A stretch of 12,338 bases of DNA from JBHJGO01 sp050331715 (GTDB taxonomy: Bacteria; Cyanobacteriota; Cyanobacteriia; Cyanobacteriales; Microcoleaceae), in the NCBI GenBank assembly GCA_050331715.1, contig JBHJGO010000089.1:1-12338 (forward strand). Direction: 5' to 3'. The notes under the pieces are model-generated. The model made no database searches. It had not been told where the DNA came from and saw only the letters and a program-made list of their open reading frames with translations. A program made the translations under genes and the position numbers. Below are positions 7,718 to 12,338 of this stretch, piece after piece; positions within the stretch are counted from its first letter, which is position 1, and each line of letters begins with the position of its first letter.

Positions 7718-8960
7718 TTTTTTCCACCTTGGGAACCCCATCCATATCAATCCAGGCAATCTGACTAATTCCGCGAGACCGAGCATACCCCTGAACCGCC
7801 GCTGCTCCTCCATCTATCCTTAACTCCAACTCCACCTGTACCGCATGGGTCGAAGCCCTCAGCTTTTCTGCATAGGCCAGCGCTACCCCGTAAGCTTCTG
7901 GCGTTTGGGGCACCACCAACCAATCACTTGCTGGGGTTTGTTTGGGTAACTGTCCTGTAGTTAGCAATTGCTGGTGAATTTCCTCAATATTCAGTCCAAA
8001 GCCAATTCCCGGCTCCGTTTTGCCCTGGGGATGATAGAGACCTAGGAGCTGATCATAGCGACCACCCTGACCGAGAATTCGCACGCCCGTACCCGAATCC
8101 CGCACTAGATCGAACACCACTCCTGTGTAGTAATCAAAGGTTTGAATCAAGCTCAGATCCAGCACAATCTTGAGGGGTGTCGTCTGACTCGACTGTCGGG
8201 CAGGATTTTCCCAATAGCCTTGCAGCAGATTGATCAGAGACTTGAGATTGTCCAGAACTTGGCGTTGATCCGGTTCCAGATTCAGTTGACTCATCTGTTG
8301 GAGAACACTCTCTGGCTCTCCCCGCAGGTCAAACAGGAGCAGAGCCAACTCTTGCAATTCCGGCGAAAGCGGCAATGCTTTCAGGCTGATTCGATCCAGA
8401 TGGGCAATGGCCTCTCGAACCTGCTCTCGAATATCTTCCGGAAAGGTTGATAGCAGCGATTGAGTTAAACCAGCATCTCCAAGAATTAAGTGAGCATCGT
8501 TCAATCCCAGAATATTCAAACACTCCAGCAGTAGCAAAATCACCTCTGCATCCGCCAATAGTCCCCCGGCTCCTAACAATTCCACCCCTGCCTGATAGGA
8601 TTCGAGCTGTCCCCCATAACTCACCTGTCGCCCCTTGCGAAACACATTAGCAATGTAACAGAACCGCTGCGGCCAATAGTATTCACCTGTCATGCGGGTA
8701 ACTGCGGTTCGGGCGATAGAAACGGTCAGTTCAGGCCGTAAACCCATGGCTTCATCATTGGCATCCTGAAGTTGGATCACCGAGGAGCGTTGAACCGCTC
8801 CGCCCGCTGTTAAGGTATCAATTCGCTCTAGGGTCGAGGTGATAATGCGTTGATAGCCCCAACGGTGAAAGGTTTCCTGTAAACGGCTCTCAATCCAGAA
8901 TTTCTGCACCACATCTGGTGGCAGCAGATCTCGCGCACCTAGGGGGGTCTGATGAACCAT
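7698..8960 (-). CDS. hisZ: ATP phosphoribosyltransferase regulatory subunit HisZ
   Basis: HisZ is a catalytically inactive paralogue of histidyl-tRNA synthetase. It pairs with short-form HisG to catalyse and feedback-regulate the first step of histidine biosynthesis (ATP + PRPP). The 420 residues show the class II synthetase fold: GARDLLPPD (8-16), the motif 2-like GLRPELTVSIAR (73-84), the HisRS-like segment LESYQAGVELLG (119-130), and motif 3-like GGRYDQLLGLY with GIGFGLNIEE (about 299-327). A C-terminal anticodon-binding-like domain (about 345-415) is retained. The start MVHQTPLGARDLLP agrees with cyanobacterial HisZ proteins. A bona fide HisRS is less likely because the histidine-binding signature is altered. 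The ATG lacks a Shine-Dalgarno sequence; a heptad repeat begins 10 bases upstream. No hisG is in the window. The 3' end overlaps the convergent kinase gene. Confidence 0.9.
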   Translation of the reverse strand: MVHQTPLGARDLLPPDVVQKFWIESRLQETFHRWGYQRIITSTLERIDTLTAGGAVQRSSVIQLQDANDEAMGLRPELTVSIARTAVTRMTGEYYWPQRFCYIANVFRKGRQVSYGGQLESYQAGVELLGAGGLLADAEVILLLLECLNILGLNDAHLILGDAGLTQSLLSTFPEDIREQVREAIAHLDRISLKALPLSPELQELALLLFDLRGEPESVLQQMSQLNLEPDQRQVLDNLKSLINLLQGYWENPARQSSQTTPLKIVLDLSLIQTFDYYTGVVFDLVRDSGTGVRILGQGGRYDQLLGLYHPQGKTEPGIGFGLNIEEIHQQLLTTGQLPKQTPASDWLVVPQTPEAYGVALAYAEKLRASTHAVQVELELRIDGGAAAVQGYARSRGISQIAWIDMDGVPKVEKIKWVTE

Positions 8961-8970
8961 GGTTTTTGTT

Positions 8971-9012
8971 ACTGGTTATTGGTTATTGGTTGTTGGTCAT
9001 TGGTCATTGGTT
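8971..9012. repeat. Heptanucleotide tandem repeat (STRR-like), six copies
   Basis: Six consecutive 7-mers fit the pattern RYTGGTY: ACTGGTT, ATTGGTT, ATTGGTT, GTTGGTC, ATTGGTC, ATTGGTT. Short tandemly repeated repetitive sequences with a 7-bp unit are a known feature of filamentous cyanobacterial genomes. The array lies in the leader of hisZ, ending 10 bases before the ATG, where a ribosome-binding site would otherwise be. On the transcript it reads as repeated AACCAAT/GACCAAT. The rest of 8961-9089 has no gene and must hold any hisZ-specific promoter; I could not pick out a convincing one. Confidence 0.75.
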
Positions 9013-9089
9013 GGTAGGTTCGGTTGGCCCGACAGTGACCCGTGTCCCTTTAAATTCTTACCACATCTGATACCTGGTCATTCAAGGGA

Positions 9090-9425
9090 TTAGACTGTTG
9101 CATAGCCTGTACAGGGTCTTAGCTCAGGTTCTCGAAACCCCAGGACAATCTTTTCTTTATCGATGCCTGCTTCTTCTAGGTCAAGAGCAATGCCATCTTC
9201 GGTTCCATCCTGCTGAATCCAGAATTTGCCATCAATGATGTCAATATGAACCAGGCAACCATGATCTCTGCGCTTTTTGTCCCATCCAATATTCATGAGT
9301 AAATAACGGTCAGAGTTGTGATCAAACACTGTCACTGTCTTAAATTCTCCATGGGCATAGGGAATTGCTGCATATTCGTTGAGAAGATTCTCTATGGTTT
9401 GACGGTAATGTTCTAAGGCATCCAT
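9090..9425 (-). CDS. xisI: XisI-family protein (fdxN element excision controlling factor)
   Basis: XisI proteins were named in Anabaena, where xisH and xisI are needed together with the recombinase XisF for excision of the fdxN element during heterocyst development. Many cyanobacteria carry several xisH-xisI pairs far from any such element, so the general role is unclear. The 111 residues are full length and match the family throughout: start MDALEHYRQTIENLLNEYA, central YLLMNIGWDKKRRDHGCLVHIDI (about residues 41-63), then GKFWIQQDGTEDGIA and the C-terminal IVLGFREPELRPCTGYA. It starts inside the end of xisH (13-bp overlap), the usual arrangement implying translational coupling. A GAGGAG lies at 9442-9437, about 11 bases before the ATG. 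Its partner xisH is broken here, and no xisF or other recombinase is present. Confidence 0.88.
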   Translation of the reverse strand: MDALEHYRQTIENLLNEYAAIPYAHGEFKTVTVFDHNSDRYLLMNIGWDKKRRDHGCLVHIDIIDGKFWIQQDGTEDGIALDLEEAGIDKEKIVLGFREPELRPCTGYATV

Positions 9426-9643
9426 TTTGAAATCTGCTCCTCTTCAGCATTAAAAACAACTAGCTTGACTCTCTTTTTTCTCAAAAGAATTTCACCAATT
9501 GGTTCTTGAAAGAGATCTTGAAAGACTACATCACGAATTGCTAAGTAAAGTACTCGTTCTGGTTCAACTTCATCCAAAATATCCTGATACAAAATATACT
9601 GTCATAAAGCATTTTCAAGGTCAGCAATATCTGAACGCCCAAC
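9413..9643 (-). pseudogene. xisH: Decayed xisH: 5' truncated and interrupted by a stop codon
   Basis: Reading leftward from 9643 gives VGRSDIADLENAL, a stop (TGA at 9604-9602), then QYILYQDILDEVEPERVLYLAIRD and on to VKLVVFNAEEEQISKWMP with a TAG at 9415-9413. This is the C-terminal half of XisH. Family members have Gly-Gln-Tyr at the stop position, so a single GGA-to-TGA change explains it. About the first 60 residues, including most of the PD-(D/E)XK-like nuclease core, are missing, because the J-protein gene ends here. The frame stays open rightward and reads ERKSDVG from 9658, resembling the ExKSxxG of intact XisH; the true homology may thus reach into the end of the J-protein gene. The product cannot be a normal XisH. 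Confidence 0.82.
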
Positions 9644-9644
9644 A

Positions 9645-10574
9645 TCACTTTTTCTTTCCCCCAAACAATCCACCAAATAGTCCTCCTTCAGAAGACTTTG
9701 AGGAAGATTTACTTTTTGCTGTGGAGCCGCTGAGTTTATCCAGTTGTTTTTTTATTTCTAGCGCTTCAGCCTGTTGGGGGTCAAGGGTCAAGGCCCGCTT
9801 GATATGAGGATTAGCAAGTTTAGGTTGGCCCTGCTTAAAGTAAGCTGATCCGAGCAAAGCATGGCAGCGGCTATTGTTGGGTTCTCGCTTCGCGGCATCC
9901 TTGAGTTCCAAGACAGCCTGGGAATAGGCTTGGGACGCGATCAACTGTTCGGCTCGACGACACCCCTGATCAACGAAAGAATCTGCTTTGGGTCGCGCAG
10001 TTTTGGGAGCTGCTTCAGAGGTTTTTGATGTGCTAGATGGCGCTGAACCGGATGGCGCTGAACTGACTTTTGGCTGAGTCACGGGTCTGGCTCCCCTCTG
10101 ACTGCTTCGCAGGAGATAGGCTAAGTTCAGCTCGCTAATCTCACCGATGACGCCTAACGTCTCGTTGGGGGTTTCAAATTGTTTCTTTGATAATTGGTCT
10201 AGTAAGTTGCTGTAGGTGGTTTGATAATCGGGAGCCTTGAGGATTTGCTGAGCGGCCTGACTTTGAAGCTGGAGCTTCTGGCGTTCTTTGATAGCGCGAT
10301 CACCAATGGTTTTCAGTAGCAGCGCATATTCCTTGCGTTCGTTTTCCTTGGAAAATCGGTTGTAGGCTGGACTGACGAGCTTTGCCAGTAGTTGTTTTGC
10401 CAGTTCCTTTTGCTTGGGATCGTCAAAGGGGCAGGTATCCGGGTGGAGTCGGCGGGCAATACGAGTATACCGCTTCCGAATGTCGTTAAATTCGGCATTG
10501 AGAGGAACGCCTAGAATGGCGTGGCTATCGGTAAACTCAAGTTGAAATAGCCCCTGCTTCACTTCAAAAGACAT
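9645..10574 (-). CDS. J-domain (DnaJ-type) protein with TPR repeats
   Basis: Residues about 16-85 form a J domain with the essential H44-P45-D46 motif (RRLHPDT), which stimulates Hsp70/DnaK ATPase. A helical linker follows, then a Ser/Ala/Pro/Thr-rich flexible stretch (about 165-198). Two TPR-like repeats at about 203-280 (ASQAYSQAVLELKDAAKREP, then LLGSAYFKQGQPKLANPHIK) suggest protein-protein binding. The tail is Ser/Lys-rich and ends GGLFGGLFGGKKK. No signal peptide or membrane segment is visible. The zinc-finger and C-terminal domains of classical DnaJ are absent, so this is a specialised co-chaperone of unknown client. The ATG has a good ribosome-binding site, AGGGAGG, ten bases upstream. 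The stop codon directly abuts the xisH remnant, so the extreme C-terminus may have been altered by that junction. Confidence 0.88.
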   Translation of the reverse strand: MSFEVKQGLFQLEFTDSHAILGVPLNAEFNDIRKRYTRIARRLHPDTCPFDDPKQKELAKQLLAKLVSPAYNRFSKENERKEYALLLKTIGDRAIKERQKLQLQSQAAQQILKAPDYQTTYSNLLDQLSKKQFETPNETLGVIGEISELNLAYLLRSSQRGARPVTQPKVSSAPSGSAPSSTSKTSEAAPKTARPKADSFVDQGCRRAEQLIASQAYSQAVLELKDAAKREPNNSRCHALLGSAYFKQGQPKLANPHIKRALTLDPQQAEALEIKKQLDKLSGSTAKSKSSSKSSEGGLFGGLFGGKKK

Positions 10575-10584
10575 GAAAAACTTG

Positions 10585-10590
10585 CCTCCC
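10585..10590 (-). promoter_or_regulatory. Shine-Dalgarno sequence of the J-domain gene
   Basis: The minus strand reads GGGAGG, ten bases before the ATG at 10574. It is the clearest ribosome-binding site in the window and supports this start. The remaining intergenic DNA up to 10712 holds no gene. Confidence 0.6.
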
Positions 10591-10712
10591 TTGCGCTATA
10601 GTTCTGGCCGCTGAGTCGTTGCTACTGATCGATTCTAGCGGATTGCCATTGAGTTCAGTCAAATTCTGTGGTTGGATTGTCCAAGACAATTGCTGATAAC
10701 TGAAAGCTACAC

Positions 10713-12212
10713 TTAGAATTGACCCCGCAGTTCCTCCGCCCGTTGATGAATCTCCTCCAGTTCCGAGTCTGACATTTTCTTCAGGTGGGATAGCACCAAA
10801 CCCATACGTCCCAGGTCATACAGTTGTTCTCGATGTCGAGCCAGAAAATCCCAATAGAAAACGTTGAATGGGCAAGCTTGATCCCCAGTCCGTTCCTTGT
10901 GTTTATAGGAGCAAGATTTACAGTAGTCGCTCATTTTATTAACATAATTGGCCGAGGCTGCGTAGGGCTTAGAGGCTAAAGTCCCCCCATCCGCAAATAG
11001 GCCCATGCCAATCACATTGGTCTGCATCACCCAGTCATAGGCATCAATGAAAGCCGCGTGGAACCAGTCTTTGACGGCCTGTGGTGAAAGTCCAGCAATC
11101 AGGGAGAAATTGGCCACAATCATCAACCGTTGAATGTGGTGGGCATAGCTGGAGCGTTCGACCTGGTTCAACACCTGGCGCAGACAGTTCATCTGCGTTT
11201 TTTCTGAATCCCAGAAGAAATCCGGCAAGGGATGGGTATGGCCAAACCAATTTTTTTCAGCATAATCTTCCGCCATGAAGCTGTAGAGTCCCCGCATATA
11301 TTCCCGCCAACCCAAAACCTGTCGAATAAAGCCCTCAATGCTATTTATTGGCAGGTCGTCCTCCTCATAGGCCGTTTCAACTGCTTGAATCACTTCTAAG
11401 GGATGTAGCAACCCTAGATTGAGATAGGGCGAGAGTAAAGCGTGCCAGAGGGTGTCCTCTCCCGTTACCATGGCATCCTGATAGGGGCCGAAGGTCTCCA
11501 GACGAACTTCAACAAAATCCGTCAAGACTTCTAATGCTTGTTCGCGGGTCACTGCCCAGCGAAAGGGTTCTACTTGACCATAGAGAGGGACTTTCAAGTC
11601 TTGAACCTGCTGTATGACCTGTTGTGTAATCTCATCGGGTTCAAATTCTGGAGCAGCAGGGGTTTCTAATTTTTGGGTAGGAGGCTTACGATTTTGTTTG
11701 TCAAAGTTCCACTGATCCCCGACGGGTTCATCCCCAGCCATTAGAATGTCAAACCGTTTGCGGCCCTCCCGATAAAAATCCTCCATCAGTAATCGCTTGC
11801 GTCCCTCGGCCCATTCCTGAAATGCTGCCTCACTCCAGAGAAACTGATTATTCGGTAGCCAGTGAAGTTCACAGGGAAGCTCCAGTTCTTCGAGATAGGG
11901 CACAAAGGGGCGATCGCTAGGCCGCATCACCTTGAGATCGGTGATCTCCTGCTCCTGAATCCACTGTTTGAGGGGGTCGAAGAAATTTTCCGCCCGCTCG
12001 AAGTAACTCACTGTCCAGCCCGATTGTCTTAGTTCCTCAGCAAAGTGACGCATCGCTGACCAGACCAACACAATTTTTTGACGATGATAGCGACGTTCCT
12101 GAATATGGTCTAGGGACTCTATCAGGATAATGGGAGCATCTTGTTGACTATCTTGCAGCGCTGCATGTTGGATGGAGAGTTGATTCCCAAGAATCCAAAT
12201 TCCAGTTTTCAT
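10713..12212 (-). CDS. Iron-sulfur photolyase/cryptochrome (FeS-BCP, PhrB-like)
   Basis: This 499-residue flavoprotein belongs to the bacterial FeS-BCP branch of the photolyase/cryptochrome superfamily; characterised members such as Agrobacterium PhrB repair (6-4) photoproducts with blue light and bind FAD, a lumazine antenna and a [4Fe-4S] cluster. The N-terminal Rossmann-like antenna domain starts MKTGIWILGNQLS. The C-terminal FAD domain includes INSIEGFIRQVLGWREYMRG (290-309) and the WVMQTNVIGMGLFADGG region. Four cysteines, C343, C431, C434 and C447, are placed exactly as the cluster ligands of PhrB, and H358-H359 matches its active-site histidine pair. The length is normal with no breaks. 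The ATG start has no strong ribosome-binding site but gives the conserved N-terminus. Whether it repairs DNA or only signals cannot be told from sequence. It could be the first gene of the leftward group, 138 bp before the J-protein gene. Confidence 0.92.
   Translation of the reverse strand: MKTGIWILGNQLSIQHAALQDSQQDAPIILIESLDHIQERRYHRQKIVLVWSAMRHFAEELRQSGWTVSYFERAENFFDPLKQWIQEQEITDLKVMRPSDRPFVPYLEELELPCELHWLPNNQFLWSEAAFQEWAEGRKRLLMEDFYREGRKRFDILMAGDEPVGDQWNFDKQNRKPPTQKLETPAAPEFEPDEITQQVIQQVQDLKVPLYGQVEPFRWAVTREQALEVLTDFVEVRLETFGPYQDAMVTGEDTLWHALLSPYLNLGLLHPLEVIQAVETAYEEDDLPINSIEGFIRQVLGWREYMRGLYSFMAEDYAEKNWFGHTHPLPDFFWDSEKTQMNCLRQVLNQVERSSYAHHIQRLMIVANFSLIAGLSPQAVKDWFHAAFIDAYDWVMQTNVIGMGLFADGGTLASKPYAASANYVNKMSDYCKSCSYKHKERTGDQACPFNVFYWDFLARHREQLYDLGRMGLVLSHLKKMSDSELEEIHQRAEELRGQF
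11910..11917. repeat. HIP1 octamer (GCGATCGC)
   Basis: A perfect copy of the highly iterated palindrome of cyanobacterial genomes lies inside the photolyase gene. It is the only perfect copy I found here. It supports a cyanobacterial origin but does not suggest a genome with very dense HIP1. Confidence 0.7.
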
Positions 12213-12338
12213 TTTGCTAATGAATCTTTAAATTAAACTAATACAAATTTATCTATCTTCATAATTCTGACATTTCCGAACCTGCAAGCACACGAACCAG
12301 AGATGAAATATTGAGTTCAAGCCATCAGGGGCAATCCC
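12213..12338. other. Intergenic DNA upstream of the photolyase gene
   Basis: This stretch is AT-rich near the photolyase start and should contain its promoter; I could not choose a convincing -35/-10 pair. On the minus strand one frame is open from the right edge for 29 codons to a TAA at about 12250. It lacks recognisable protein similarity and could be the tail of a neighbouring gene or chance. Confidence 0.35.

Noticed and set aside
8142..8650. Plus-strand ORFs opposite hisZ
   Set aside because: They are shadows of the strongly supported hisZ reading frame, with low-complexity translations and no ribosome-binding sites.
8971..9012. CRISPR-like array
   Set aside because: The unit is only 7 bp with no spacers, so it is a simple tandem repeat.
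9106..9115. Palindrome CCTGTACAGG as an operator
   Set aside because: It lies inside the end of xisI coding sequence and has no second copy; it could be chance.
9499..9807. 102-codon plus-strand ORF across the xisH remnant and the J-protein end
   Set aside because: It is antisense to recognisable xisH and J-protein sequence, and its translation has no family-like features.
10676..10690. Terminator for the photolyase gene (ATTGTC-CAA-GACAAT hairpin)
   Set aside because: The stem is only 6 bp and no U-tract follows on the minus strand; too weak to call.
12250..12338. Tail of another leftward gene at the right edge
   Set aside because: Only 29 open codons with no recognisable similarity; not enough to call a gene.

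Overview
The window looks like a piece of a cyanobacterial chromosome, probably from a filamentous or otherwise repeat-rich lineage. The basis is gene content: a trifunctional Ser/Thr kinase/ATPase/histidine kinase of the HstK type, an xisH-xisI pair, cyanobacterial-type hisZ, a J-domain/TPR protein and an iron-sulfur photolyase/cryptochrome. Two other signs agree: a degenerate heptanucleotide tandem repeat at 8971-9012 and one perfect HIP1 octamer at 11910-11917. No RNA gene or CRISPR array was seen.

Left part (1-2162) is mobile DNA. The edge holds the first 19 codons of a leftward ORF that resembles the N-terminus of an IS630-type transposase. Next comes a hairpin-rich 137-bp segment (117-253) bounded by a perfect 10-bp inverted repeat. 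Then a complete IS1182-family insertion sequence (366-2156) with near-identical terminal inverted repeats and a 6-bp target duplication, gtatat. It landed 118 bp upstream of the next gene.

Centre (2275-7717) is one very large rightward signalling gene: kinase, AAA/STAND-type ATPase, helical TPR-like region, GAF and histidine kinase. It is split into two reading frames by a net frameshift near 3860-3871. Family sequence continues in the other frame immediately after the break, so this is a broken or mis-sequenced single gene, not two genes. Its 3' end overlaps the 3' end of the convergent hisZ by 20 bp.

Right part (7698-12212) is entirely leftward. In transcription order from the right edge: an FeS-BCP/PhrB-like photolyase, a J-domain/TPR protein, a decayed xisH (5' truncated, one internal stop) directly abutting the J-protein stop, an intact xisI, and hisZ. 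The xisH remnant and the heptad repeat in the hisZ leader point to past rearrangement in 8960-9660. The genes do not form one pathway: HisZ serves histidine biosynthesis, the photolyase serves DNA repair or light sensing, and the J protein is probably a co-chaperone.

I found no clearly new multi-gene system. The best leads are the frameshifted kinase, the orphaned xisI and the possible MITE-like element.
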